A stretch of 27,066 nucleotides of DNA from Firm-08 sp045546995 (GTDB lineage Bacteria > Bacillota > Clostridia > Oscillospirales > QAKW01), in NCBI GenBank assembly GCA_045546995.1, contig JAZQDW010000048.1, positions 1-27,066 on the forward strand, written 5' to 3'. Both the position numbers and the translations under genes were made by a program. Positions 7,223 through 15,986 of this stretch are shown piece by piece (position 1 is the stretch's first letter; the number at the start of each line of letters is the position of its first letter). A model generated the notes under the pieces. It was given only the letters and a program-made list of their open reading frames with translations. It had not been told where the DNA came from and did not search any database.

Positions 7223-9484
7223 TTATTTTTTCTTGGGCGCTTTGATTTTGTTGAGTTTTTTGTTGATATCCAGCAGTTGCTCTTTGGTGAAGTTTACGTC
7301 CATCATACCGCCCATCAGGGTGAACAAACGCAGCGCAGTAAAGCCGCCCATCATGCTCATCATATCTGCATTGATCTCAAAGCCCATAGCTTCCATTTTG
7401 GGGGCCTCGCCGTCTTTGCCTTTCTTGCCGCCCATCATCTTGGCAAACATACCCATAAACAGCATTTTGCCCTGCAGGGTGGAGATGATGTCGCTCATCT
7501 TGTCATTGAGGGAAAGGTAGCCTTCGGGAGCATCGATGTCAAACCAGTTGAGGATGGCGCCCTTTTCCTTCAGGCGGTAATCCTCGTTGAAGGTATCTAC
7601 CTTGCGGATGATGCTTTCATCTTTGTGCTCGCCGGCTACGGCCACCAGATGGGTCTCGCCTACGTTGGGAACGTCAAAATAGAAGAAATATTTGCCGCTT
7701 TGCTTGCCCAGGGATTGGCCGCCTGCAAACAACTCCACTTCGGGCAAATTGGAATAAACGGTAACCTTGGTGGTGTCCTCCACGCGGTCGATATACCGCT
7801 TGCCGCACAGATGCACGAAGGGTTCATCGCTCAGCCAGGCCTTGTAAGCGAAGAAGGCGTCCTTTTTGTACTTGCGGTCAAAGGTCATCAGACCCTTGTG
7901 ATTCTGACCGTTTTCGCCGCCCTCGTTACGGGCGTCGGCGCCAAAGTCAAACATATTCCATACGTGGGTTGCCCACATATATTTGCGCTCGGCAAACTGC
8001 TTGATGAGTTCTTCGTGATAGTATGCCTGATATTCCTCGGTATAGTCGCCCTGACGGGGATCGGAGGTATGCCAGTTGAGCGCCTCGCAGCCGTATTCGG
8101 AGCAACCGATCGGAATGGTGGGATGCATCTTGTGGAATTTGTCAAACCAGGGGCCGTTCATATCGGTCTCGCCGCCGTACCAGCCGAAATAATGGTTGTA
8201 GGATACGACGTCAGGAATCTGCAAATAGGGATCGTCCATCTTGCACATAGAAACGGCTGCAATGGTGGTCAGTCTGGTTTTATCCATTTCGTGACACAGC
8301 TCGTTGAGGATGCGGTGATTTTCCAGCAGATCCTCGTCACTGCCGCCGATGCTGATCTCGTTGGACAGACCCCATACGACGATACAGGGATGGTTGTAGT
8401 TTTGGGTAATCAGCTCTTTCATCTGGGAGATGGTGTTTTCACGGCCGCCGGGCATATGCTTGGAAATATAGGGAATCTCGGCCCAAATGACCAGACCCTT
8501 TTCGTCACACAGATCGTAGAAATATTGATCGTGCTGATAGTGGGCCAAACGGATGGTGGTGGCGCCCATTTCCATGATATAGCCGATATCTTCCTCGTGA
8601 TGCTCAGGAAGCAGGGCGTTGCCGCATTGCCAGCGATCCTGATGGCGGGAAACGCCACGCAGGGGATATTCCTCACCGTTGAGGATAAAGCCGTTGTCGG
8701 GGTCGATCTTAAAGGTGCGGCAGCCAAAACGAGTGCATACGTTGTCCAGTACGGTGTCCTCGCTGATCAGCTCGGCCTCGGCTGTGTACAGATAGGGGTC
8801 TTTTCTGCCGTGCCACAGATGAACGTCGGCGATCTTCAGGGTCACCTTGGTATCGTTGCAGGTGGTGGTGGCAACCACGTCGCCCTCTTTATTCTTCAGG
8901 GTATAGCGGATATCCTGTCCCAACTTGCCGCCGGTTACGTAGACCTCTACCTCTACGTCGGCATCCTTGCCGTTGATAGCAGGGGTAACCTTGATGCCGG
9001 GGCCACCGTAATAATCCAGATCAAAGTGGCTTTCCGAAACGCCGATGATATTGACGTCTCTGTACAGACCGCCATAGAAGGTAAAGTCGGCCATCTGGGG
9101 ATATACCGTCTCGTTGGGAGAGTTGTCCAACGCGACGACCACCAGATTTTCACTTGCCAGTACGTCGGTCATATCCACTCTCCAGGTGGAATAGCCGCCG
9201 TCGTGATGGGCCAATTTGTTGCCGTTGACAAACAGATCAGCAGAGGAGTTGGCGCCGCGCAGCTCCAGATAATACCGGTCGGCGGCGGGCAGTTCGTCCT
9301 TTGTAAACTTTTTGGCGTAATAACAGGTGCCGCGATAATAATCGTTATCGCCGTCCTGACCGTCCAGCGCGTTCCAGCTGTGGGGCAGGTTGACCCAGTT
9401 CCAATCCATGGGGAGGGTGGTGGGTACCTCACAAGCTTGCTTGGTAAACGCCCATTTGGCGTTGAAGTTTAATACTGTTCTCAT
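7223..9484 (-). CDS. Glycoside hydrolase family 2 (beta-glucuronidase or beta-galactosidase type)
   Basis: A 753-residue GH2 retaining glycosidase. The N-terminal jelly-roll sugar-binding domain spans about residues 1-155 (VNLPHSWNA, DLFVNGNKLAHHDGGYS), an Ig-like domain about 156-255, and the TIM barrel about 256-560. The predicted acid/base is E376 in LSNEIS and the nucleophile E463 in CSEYG, 87 residues apart. N528 and K530 form an N-x-K motif (GQNHKG) of the kind that binds the glucuronate carboxylate in beta-glucuronidases, but similar motifs occur in GH2 beta-galactosidases, so the sugar is not settled. No signal peptide: cytoplasmic. The last ~90 residues are methionine-rich and unlike a classical GH2 end. 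GGAGG lies six bases before the ATG at 9484. It follows the GPH symporter gene on the same strand, so imported glycosides are probably cleaved inside the cell. Confidence 0.9.
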   Translation of the reverse strand: MRTVLNFNAKWAFTKQACEVPTTLPMDWNWVNLPHSWNALDGQDGDNDYYRGTCYYAKKFTKDELPAADRYYLELRGANSSADLFVNGNKLAHHDGGYSTWRVDMTDVLASENLVVVALDNSPNETVYPQMADFTFYGGLYRDVNIIGVSESHFDLDYYGGPGIKVTPAINGKDADVEVEVYVTGGKLGQDIRYTLKNKEGDVVATTTCNDTKVTLKIADVHLWHGRKDPYLYTAEAELISEDTVLDNVCTRFGCRTFKIDPDNGFILNGEEYPLRGVSRHQDRWQCGNALLPEHHEEDIGYIMEMGATTIRLAHYQHDQYFYDLCDEKGLVIWAEIPYISKHMPGGRENTISQMKELITQNYNHPCIVVWGLSNEISIGGSDEDLLENHRILNELCHEMDKTRLTTIAAVSMCKMDDPYLQIPDVVSYNHYFGWYGGETDMNGPWFDKFHKMHPTIPIGCSEYGCEALNWHTSDPRQGDYTEEYQAYYHEELIKQFAERKYMWATHVWNMFDFGADARNEGGENGQNHKGLMTFDRKYKKDAFFAYKAWLSDEPFVHLCGKRYIDRVEDTTKVTVYSNLPEVELFAGGQSLGKQSGKYFFYFDVPNVGETHLVAVAGEHKDESIIRKVDTFNEDYRLKEKGAILNWFDIDAPEGYLSLNDKMSDIISTLQGKMLFMGMFAKMMGGKKGKDGEAPKMEAMGFEINADMMSMMGGFTALRLFTLMGGMMDVNFTKEQLLDINKKLNKIKAPKKK

Positions 9485-9558
9485 AATATTCCTCCGTAAT
9501 AAAGTGTAATTTCATTATATACTATTTGAAAGGAAAAAGTATAAACAAATTATAAATT

Positions 9559-9586
9559 ATGCCCGATCGCATCAGCGACCGGGCAT
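9559..9586 (-). terminator. Hairpin between the GPH symporter and GH2 genes
   Basis: A 12-bp stem with one mismatch (9559-9570 with 9575-9586, loop ATCA) lies 52 bases after the symporter stop. On the minus strand it is followed by an A+T-rich AATTTATAATTTG tract rather than a clean U-run, so it may be a partial terminator or processing site setting the ratio of symporter to hydrolase mRNA. A TATAAT box for the minus strand near 9514-9519 could restart transcription for GH2, but no good -35 box is seen. Confidence 0.6.
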
Positions 9587-9637
9587 AACGTTACCCAATT
9601 TTTTCAGAGTTACTCGCTGTGCTATTTGGCGGTTGCG

Positions 9638-11050
9638 TTACTCTTCAACAATCTCATGACCCAATTCTTTGGTCATGGTGGTCAGCGTTTTCTTGTCCAG
9701 GTTGTATACCAGACCCAGACCGATGTACTGCAGAATCGCCGAGAACAGGAAGGTACCGGCAACGAGGTAACGCATCTTAACGGCGACCTCCCAAGCCTGA
9801 TTACCTTCATCAGCACCGACGTAACCCAAAGCAACCATAATAATCAGCACCAAAGAGGGGCCAAGGCCCTGCGCCAACTTACGGAAGAAGGAGTGCAGGG
9901 AATATACAGTACCCTCTTCTCTCTTACCGGTTTTCCACTCGTTGTAGTCGATGGCGTCGCCCATCATTGCCCAGGATACCGTGGAGTAAATACCAAGACC
10001 CAGGCTGTAGATCAGCTGACAAAAGATGTAAATCAGTAGGTCCAGGTTGGTGTTGTTGGGGAATACGATAAACAGACCCAGACCGGCGATCATCGAGCAG
10101 ATCGCACCGAAGGTGGCCAGCTCTTTTTTACCGAACTTGGCAACCATCTTACGTGCGAAAGGTGTGAATACAGCGATGGGGATCATTGCAAACAGCTGTA
10201 CCACGCCGGAGATCTGAACGTTTTTAAAGTAAGATTGGAAGATAACGGTGACTGCAGTAGTGGCACCCTGCATACCGATAAACATACCCATAGCGGCGAT
10301 GGTGGCGCCCACGGCGGGACGGTTTTTGATAAAGTTGCCAAAGGCCTTGAATACGTTGAACTTGGGGCTCTCTTCGTTGAGGTTGATATTTTGCTCCACA
10401 CGGATGGTGGTGTTTTTGATCATAAACTGGAAACAGATAAAGCCCAGAACACCCATGATCAATGCGGCAATAAATACGCGCTCACCGATCAGGTTGTTGT
10501 CCTTATCATAAATGATAAAGGGAAGAATTACCATGGGCAGCATGTTGCCGAAGATGGAGCCGACGGAGCGCCATGCAGAAAGGGAAGCGCGGTCTTTAAC
10601 ATCGGTGGAGATCAGGGACAACAACGAGCCGTAAGGAACGTTAGCTACGGTATAGAAGGCATCCCATACCACGTAACCGGCAATGAAAATAACCATTTTG
10701 GCCCAAACGGGAGCGTTGGGGAAGGGCAAAAAGCACAAAGCGCCGCCAATGATCAGACCAATGGAGCCGGCCCAGATGTAGGCCAGAAACTTGTTGCGTT
10801 TGTAGGTGTGCTTGTCAGCGTCGATGATGGAACCGATCAGCGGGTCGTTAATGGCATCCCATACCTGCACGACAATCAGCAGCAGGGCATACCACAATTC
10901 CAGTCCCATGAACTGGGTCCAGAAAATGGACATAGTACCCTTGAGCGCAAAGCTCATATTGCAGCCGAGGTCGCCGGCGGCATAGGCAATGCTGTCGATG
11001 AGGCTAAACTTACGATGACCGGTTGCATCCAAGTGAGGAGCGTTTTTCAT
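9638..11050 (-). CDS. GPH-family (glycoside-pentoside-hexuronide) cation symporter
   Basis: A 470-residue membrane protein with about 12 hydrophobic segments. The family signature DAINDPLIG (D65, N68, D69) follows the second transmembrane region, and a basic loop (KHTYKRNKF) follows it. FYTVANVPYGSLLSLIS and the central WAMMGDAIDYNEWKTGKREEG are typical of the MelB/UidB/XynB group, which imports glycosides or uronides with Na+ or H+. AGAAGG precedes the ATG at 11050. It sits directly upstream of the GH2 gene and diverges from an AraC regulator. In Escherichia coli the glucuronide importer UidB belongs to this family and pairs with the GH2 glucuronidase UidA, so a glucuronide substrate is the leading guess here because a full glucuronate operon is nearby. 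Confidence 0.92.
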   Translation of the reverse strand: MKNAPHLDATGHRKFSLIDSIAYAAGDLGCNMSFALKGTMSIFWTQFMGLELWYALLLIVVQVWDAINDPLIGSIIDADKHTYKRNKFLAYIWAGSIGLIIGGALCFLPFPNAPVWAKMVIFIAGYVVWDAFYTVANVPYGSLLSLISTDVKDRASLSAWRSVGSIFGNMLPMVILPFIIYDKDNNLIGERVFIAALIMGVLGFICFQFMIKNTTIRVEQNINLNEESPKFNVFKAFGNFIKNRPAVGATIAAMGMFIGMQGATTAVTVIFQSYFKNVQISGVVQLFAMIPIAVFTPFARKMVAKFGKKELATFGAICSMIAGLGLFIVFPNNTNLDLLIYIFCQLIYSLGLGIYSTVSWAMMGDAIDYNEWKTGKREEGTVYSLHSFFRKLAQGLGPSLVLIIMVALGYVGADEGNQAWEVAVKMRYLVAGTFLFSAILQYIGLGLVYNLDKKTLTTMTKELGHEIVEE

Positions 11051-11176
11051 AGTAAACCTTCTTTCTCATTTTTGATGACAGAATCATTACTTCTATTTTA
11101 ATATAAGAACTTTGTAAATGTTAGTATTTTTTTAATGTATTTTTGCATAATTTTTATATAAGTGTTTCAAAATCGG

Positions 11177-11205
11177 TTGAAAAACAGTAAATAGTGTACT
11201 ATAAT
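11177..11205 (+). promoter_or_regulatory. Sigma-A-type promoter for the AraC gene at 11262
   Basis: TTGAAA at 11177-11182, a 17-base spacer, and a perfect TATAAT at 11200-11205. Transcription would start near 11212, about 50 bases before the coding start. The 211-base divergent region 11051-11261 also has to hold the symporter promoter, for which no convincing pair of boxes was found; this fits a promoter that needs an activator. Confidence 0.65.
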
Positions 11206-11261
11206 ATAAATAAATATTGGAAAAAAATTGGTAAGTTTGACAATATGGGAGGGTGAGCGCT

Positions 11262-12476
11262 TTGGTATATGAGGCGGAACTGCATTTACTGCAGCTGACA
11301 TTTAAAAAATGCAGGGTGCAAACCCGGGTGTTGGATCCGGATGCGCTGCTGGATCCGCAGGCAGATATCGGACGGTCGATGATCTTGGGACATGAGTGGG
11401 TATATCAGCGTTCCTTTGCTGACAGCGTTCCCGCCCTTTGTCAAAACGTTATTTATAAATATGAAGATTCCTATGGTTGTACGGCCCTGTATATGTTGTT
11501 GCCGGAATGTGAGCAGGTACTGCTGATCGGCCCGTATCTGCGGGCGCCGTTGGAACGGGGACAGGTGCTGGCCTATATGGAGAAAAACAACGTGTCACCT
11601 GCCGTGCTGGCGGAGATGGAGCAATACTATGAGATACTGCCCTGTTTGGAGGAGACCAGCCATTTGTTTTCCCTGCTGGACGCCTTTGCCGAACGGTTGT
11701 GGGGCGGACAGGAACGTTTTGAGATGCAGGACGTTTTTTCGACAAAAGAGACGGTGCCCGGTCTGCAGGACAAAAAAGAGGCGGCCGAGCCACAGCAGAT
11801 CTTATGGAATATGCAGATGATGGAAATGCGTTATTCTTATGAAAATGAGATGATGCAGGCGGTCAGTCGGGGACAGGTACATAAGGCCGAACGCCTTTTG
11901 AAGAAAATTCCTGCGTCAATGCTGGAAAAACGGCTCAGCGATCCGATTCGCAATATGAAAAACTATTGTATCATTATGAACACGCTTTCCCGTAAATCCG
12001 CCGAGCAAAGCGGCGTGCATCCCTTGTATCTGGATCGGGTATCCTCCGCCTTTGCCCGCAAGATCGAACAGGTGACCACTGTCGCGGCGTTGGAGCAGTT
12101 GATGCTGGAAATGTTCCGTTCCTATTGCCGTCTGGTGCGGGAGCACTCGATGAAGAATTATTCCTCCACCGTGCGTAAGACGGTGCTGTGTATTGACAGC
12201 GATCTGTCTGCCGACCTCTCTCTCAGCACGCTGGCTCAGATGCAAAACGTCAGTTCTGCCTACTTATCCGCTCTGTTTCGTAAGGAAACCGGCAAGACTC
12301 TGACGGAATATATTACGGAAAAGCGGGTGGCGCAGGCCAAGCATCTGCTGTCCACCACAGATCTGCAGGTGCAGACCATTGCCCAGCATTGCGGCATACT
12401 GGACGTGCATTATTTTTCAAGAGTTTTTAAAAAATATACGGGAAAAACACCGAAAGAATTTCGGGCAGATGTGTAA
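11262..12476 (+). CDS. AraC-family regulator with long N-terminal sensor region
   Basis: A 404-residue regulator. The C-terminal ~100 residues are an AraC/XylS DNA-binding domain (LSLSTLAQMQNVSSAYLSALF, then VQTIAQHCGILDVHYFSRVF and KKYTGKTPKEF). The N-terminal ~300 residues are soluble and resemble the poorly defined sensor regions of YesN-type regulators, but no receiver domain or cupin is seen. TTG 11262 is chosen because GGGAGG (11247-11252) lies nine bases upstream; the GTG at 11253 directly abuts that site. It is divergent from the GPH symporter/GH2 pair, its likely target, and ends two bases from the stop of the convergent AraC gene. The inducer is unknown. Confidence 0.88.
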   Translation: MVYEAELHLLQLTFKKCRVQTRVLDPDALLDPQADIGRSMILGHEWVYQRSFADSVPALCQNVIYKYEDSYGCTALYMLLPECEQVLLIGPYLRAPLERGQVLAYMEKNNVSPAVLAEMEQYYEILPCLEETSHLFSLLDAFAERLWGGQERFEMQDVFSTKETVPGLQDKKEAAEPQQILWNMQMMEMRYSYENEMMQAVSRGQVHKAERLLKKIPASMLEKRLSDPIRNMKNYCIIMNTLSRKSAEQSGVHPLYLDRVSSAFARKIEQVTTVAALEQLMLEMFRSYCRLVREHSMKNYSSTVRKTVLCIDSDLSADLSLSTLAQMQNVSSAYLSALFRKETGKTLTEYITEKRVAQAKHLLSTTDLQVQTIAQHCGILDVHYFSRVFKKYTGKTPKEFRADV

Positions 12477-12478
12477 TG

Positions 12479-13318
12479 CTATAATACTTTACAGGGAGAA
12501 ACGCCATATTCTGCTTTAAACGCCCGATAAAAATTGGAATAATCCTTAAATCCGCATTCGATGCATACCTCGCCCGGGGTCTTGCCGCTGATCAACAGTT
12601 GCCGCGCGCCCTGCAATCGCTTGAGCAGGATATAACGGTAAATGCTGATGCCGGTATCTTTGCTGAATTGATGGGACAGATGGTATTTGCTGACGAAAAA
12701 GCGATCGCTGATCTGTTCCAATGTGATCTCCTCGCTGTAATGCTCGGCAATAAAGGCCAGGACGTTGGCGGTCAGATCATTCACCTCCCGGGTGCGGCGT
12801 TGTGGTGCGGCTGCCTGTACGGACAGCCGCCCGACCTCCGCAAGACATTGTAAAAACAACCCTTTGGCGCACAGGTGTGCGCCCGGCTCACTACTGCGAC
12901 TTTCCCGACTCAGGGCGGTCAGCCGATCGCCCAGCTCGGTCCGTCGGAGCGGTGTGGAACGCAGGATATTGGCATCGCCCCCCTCAAAGGCGGAGAGTAA
13001 TATACGCTCATCGGCGGCCAGTTGCTCCAGATAGTTTTTGTTGATCCACAATACGATGCGTTCGTAAACCGTACTGGGGGAAATGATGGGGCGGTGCAGC
13101 TGCATGGGATGGATCAGCATCAGATCACCGGGGCGCAGATGATAGGTGCGTCCCTCCACCCAATATTCCACCTCGCCGCTGACGAAAAAATAGATTTCGT
13201 AAAAATCGTGGTGATGTACGGCTACGTCTGCCGGCGTGCGGTCCATATAATGAAAGATCTCAAATTCTTCGCCGTGCATGTGTTGGCGCGGATCGAAGGT
13301 TTGTGACGTTTTTTTCAT
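12479..13318 (-). CDS. AraC-family regulator with cupin sensor, divergent from uxaC
   Basis: A 279-residue one-component regulator. Residues ~20-100 form a cupin with VHHHDFYEIYFFVSG, and LRPGDLMLIHPMQLHRP; the histidines would line the ligand pocket. Residues ~178-279 are the double helix-turn-helix of the AraC family (ITLEQISDRFFVSKYHLSHQF, then PGEVCIECGFKDYSNFYRAF). The ATG at 13318 follows GGGGAGGTGATC at a normal distance, while an upstream GTG at 13327 lies within that ribosome binding site and is rejected. The gene shares a 142-base divergent region with the glucuronate operon, where a perfect 12-bp inverted repeat lies next to the operon promoter. Control of that operon by this protein, with a uronate as signal, is a reasonable inference. 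Confidence 0.9.
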   Translation of the reverse strand: MKKTSQTFDPRQHMHGEEFEIFHYMDRTPADVAVHHHDFYEIYFFVSGEVEYWVEGRTYHLRPGDLMLIHPMQLHRPIISPSTVYERIVLWINKNYLEQLAADERILLSAFEGGDANILRSTPLRRTELGDRLTALSRESRSSEPGAHLCAKGLFLQCLAEVGRLSVQAAAPQRRTREVNDLTANVLAFIAEHYSEEITLEQISDRFFVSKYHLSHQFSKDTGISIYRYILLKRLQGARQLLISGKTPGEVCIECGFKDYSNFYRAFKAEYGVSPCKVL

Positions 13319-13367
13319 AAAGATCACCTCCCCCTTATCTTACAGCAAGATATGCAATGTGTCAAAC

Positions 13368-13407
13368 AATAATTGCAATTTTCATTGCAATTATTTCGTG
13401 ATATACT
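13368..13407 (+). promoter_or_regulatory. Operator-like inverted repeat and promoter of the uxaC operon
   Basis: AATAATTGCAAT (13368-13379) and ATTGCAATTATT (13384-13395) are a perfect 12-bp inverted repeat with a 4-base centre. A -35 candidate TTTTCA (13379-13384) fills the centre and lies 17 bases before TATACT (13402-13407), so a protein on the repeat would cover the -35 box. A second repeat in the predicted leader, GATCCC 13426-13431 with GGGATC 13433-13438, may be another site. The probable ligand is the divergent AraC protein. Confidence 0.55.
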
Positions 13408-13460
13408 TAATTTAATTGGTAGAAAGATCCCCGGGATCATTTTGATAAAGGAGATGCGCT

Positions 13461-14879
13461 ATGAAACCGTTTATGAGTAAAGATTTTTTGCTGACCACGC
13501 AGACGGCTGTAAAACTGTATCACGAGTTTGCGGAGGATTGCCCCATCGTGGACTATCACTGTCACGTCAGCCCCAAAGAGATCTTTGAGGACAAGCATTT
13601 TGAAAACATCACCCAGATATGGCTGGGCGGCGACCATTACAAATGGCGTGTGATGCGTTCCTGCGGTGTGGAGGAGTATTATATCACAGGGGACGCCCCG
13701 GCCAGAGAAAAGTTTCAGAAGTTTGCCGAATGTCTGCCGCTGGCCATTGGAAATCCCATGTATCATTGGTGCCATATGGAACTGAAAAACTATTTTGGCT
13801 ATGAGGGGATTCTGAATGGGGATACCGCCGAAACGGTATGGCAGCTGACGGCAGAAAAACTGCAAAAGGCAGATATGGGTGTCCGTGGCCTGATTAAAAA
13901 GAGCAACGTTGCTATGATCGGCACCACCGACGACCCCATCGACTCGCTGGAGTGGCACGCACGCATTGCGGCGGATCCCACCTTTGCCACCGTGGTGGCG
14001 CCCTCCTTCCGTCCGGATAAGGCGCTGAATATTGACAAGGATGGCTGGAAGGAATATATCGGAACGCTGGCGTCGGTCAGTGGTGTGGAGATTACCGATC
14101 TGGCCTCCTTGCAGGCGGCCCTGCAAAACCGAATGGAGCATTTTGCCGCCCACGGCTGTAAGGCCAGTGATCACGGACTGGACTTTTTGGTGTATGAAAG
14201 CGCAGAAGTGGCTGAGCTGGATGAGATCGTGGCTGCCGGTCTGGCGGGGGAGAGGATCAGCGCGCTGCAGGCTGCCAAACTAAAAACCGCTCTGCTGCTG
14301 TTCTGTGGCCGTTGTTACAGTGAGCTGGGATGGGTGATGCAGATCCATTATAACTGTATGCGGAATCCCAACAGTGTGATGATGAAACGGCTGGGCCCGG
14401 ATACCGGCTTTGATTGCATCGGCCCCAATAACGGATCGACGGCGTTGGCCAAATGTCTGGACGCTCTGTATGCGCAAAATTGCCTGCCCCGCACGGTATT
14501 GTACAGCCTGGATGGCAGCGACAACGCATTTCTGGCTACTTTGATGGGCGCTTTTCAGGGCAGTGAGGTGCCGGGCAAGATCCAACACGGCTCTGCCTGG
14601 TGGTTTAACGATAACAAGCAGGGAATGATCGAGCAGATGACCAATCTTGCCAACCTTGGCATCCTTGGTAACTTTATCGGTATGCTGACTGATTCCCGCA
14701 GCTTTCTCAGCTATGCACGGCACGAATATTTCCGCCGCATTCTGTGTCAGATGATCGGCACCTGGGTGGAAAACGGCGAATATCCCAATGATATCAAGGC
14801 TTTGGAAAAGATTGTAAAGGGAATATGCTTTACAAACGCACAACGGTATTTTCAACTGGATGAAGGAGGAGTACAGTAA
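13461..14879 (+). CDS. uxaC: Glucuronate isomerase
   Basis: A 472-residue uronate isomerase, the usual family length, converting D-glucuronate to D-fructuronate (and D-galacturonate to D-tagaturonate) in the cytoplasm. The N-terminal MSKDFLLTTQTAVKLYHEFA and DYHCHVSPKEI are family signatures, with the HxH pair of the amidohydrolase-fold metal site. Other recognisable blocks are DHYKWRVMRSCGVEE, TTDDPIDSLEWH, SFRPDKALNID and HGSAWWFNDNKQGM. AAAGGAG lies before the ATG. It is the first gene of a five-gene plus-strand operon, its stop overlapping the start of uxuA by one base (TAATG). No altronate genes are present, so the operon serves the glucuronate branch. Confidence 0.97.
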   Translation: MKPFMSKDFLLTTQTAVKLYHEFAEDCPIVDYHCHVSPKEIFEDKHFENITQIWLGGDHYKWRVMRSCGVEEYYITGDAPAREKFQKFAECLPLAIGNPMYHWCHMELKNYFGYEGILNGDTAETVWQLTAEKLQKADMGVRGLIKKSNVAMIGTTDDPIDSLEWHARIAADPTFATVVAPSFRPDKALNIDKDGWKEYIGTLASVSGVEITDLASLQAALQNRMEHFAAHGCKASDHGLDFLVYESAEVAELDEIVAAGLAGERISALQAAKLKTALLLFCGRCYSELGWVMQIHYNCMRNPNSVMMKRLGPDTGFDCIGPNNGSTALAKCLDALYAQNCLPRTVLYSLDGSDNAFLATLMGAFQGSEVPGKIQHGSAWWFNDNKQGMIEQMTNLANLGILGNFIGMLTDSRSFLSYARHEYFRRILCQMIGTWVENGEYPNDIKALEKIVKGICFTNAQRYFQLDEGGVQ

Positions 14880-15964
14880 TGCAAATGACGTTTCGTTGGT
14901 ATGGTGAGGGCAATGACAGCATCACCCCCGCTCATATCAAACAGATTCCCGGTGTTACCGGTCTGGTCTGGGCCCTGCACGACAAAATGCCCGGCGAGGT
15001 CTGGGAGACCTGGGAGATCCAAAAGGTAAAGGATCAGCTGGAGCCGTACGGCTTTCATATGGACGTGGTCGAATCGGTCAACGTGCACGACGATATTAAG
15101 ATCGGTCTGCCCACCCGCGATCAGTATATTGAAAATTACAAACAGACCATCCGTAATCTGTCCAAATTCGGCGTGAAGGTGATCTGCTATAACTTTATGC
15201 CCATCTTTGATTGGACGAGAAGCGATCTGTTCCATCCCGTGGGGGATGGCTCCACCGCCCTGTTTTATGAAAAGAATATGATCCAGACCGACTATAACGC
15301 TATGGCAAAGTACATTCTGGATTTTACGGAGAAATACAATATGTCCTTCCCCGGCTGGGAACCCGAGCGTATGGCCAAACTGGATGAGTTGTTCAAGGCC
15401 TACGCCGACGTGGATCACGAAAAGCTGTGGGCCAATCTGCAGTATTTTCTGGAGGCTATTATGCCCACCTGCCGTGAGTGTGATATCAAAATGGCTATTC
15501 ACATGGACGATCCGCCGTGGGATATCTTCGGCCTGCCCCGTCTGCTGATCAATGAAGAGAATATCGACCGTTTCCTTCGAATGGTGGACGACGAGTACAA
15601 CTGCCTGACCCTGTGCTCCGGCTCGCTGAACGCCGATCCCAATAACAACGTGGCCGAGATCATCCGTAAGCATTGCGATCGTATCGCCTTTGCCCATATC
15701 CGCAACGTTCGTCACTTTGAAAACGGCGACTTTTCCGAGGCCAGCCATCGGGATTGTGACGGCGATACCGGCATTCTGGAGATTATGCGCGCCTATCACG
15801 ATTGCGGTTTTACCGGTTATATCCGTCCTGACCACGGTCGTCACCTCTGGGGTGAAGGTCCCGGTAGCGTCCGTCCCGGCTATGGTCTCTACGACAGAGC
15901 GCTGGGCATAATGTATATGCTGGGCTGCTGGGATATGCTGGACCGCCTGAATGGCAAAGTATAA
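14879..15964 (+). CDS. uxuA: D-mannonate dehydratase
   Basis: A 361-residue enzyme dehydrating D-mannonate to 2-keto-3-deoxy-D-gluconate. Family signatures: MTFRWYGEGNDSI at the start, GLVWALHDKMPGEVW, VKVICYNFMPIFDWTR, KMAIHMDDPPWDIFGLPR, LTLCSGSLNADPNN, and the C-terminal YIRPDHGRHLWGE. Cys, His and Asp residues in these blocks supply the Mn2+ site. The start codon overlaps the uxaC stop (TAATG), with GGAGGAG inside the end of uxaC, so the two are translationally coupled. Its length matches the Firmicutes form. The next gene starts 22 bases after its stop. Confidence 0.97.
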   Translation: MQMTFRWYGEGNDSITPAHIKQIPGVTGLVWALHDKMPGEVWETWEIQKVKDQLEPYGFHMDVVESVNVHDDIKIGLPTRDQYIENYKQTIRNLSKFGVKVICYNFMPIFDWTRSDLFHPVGDGSTALFYEKNMIQTDYNAMAKYILDFTEKYNMSFPGWEPERMAKLDELFKAYADVDHEKLWANLQYFLEAIMPTCRECDIKMAIHMDDPPWDIFGLPRLLINEENIDRFLRMVDDEYNCLTLCSGSLNADPNNNVAEIIRKHCDRIAFAHIRNVRHFENGDFSEASHRDCDGDTGILEIMRAYHDCGFTGYIRPDHGRHLWGEGPGSVRPGYGLYDRALGIMYMLGCWDMLDRLNGKV

Positions 15965-15986
15965 AACAAGTAAAGGAGATAATAGT

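Noticed and set aside
7277..9472. A 731-codon open frame on the plus strand opposite the GH2 gene
   Set aside because: A mirror of GH2 codon use; the GH2 frame has catalytic motifs and a proper start, this one has none.
13319..13460. A CcpA (cre) site in the uxaC control region
   Set aside because: The symmetric TGCAAT-type repeats do not match the cre consensus with its central CG.
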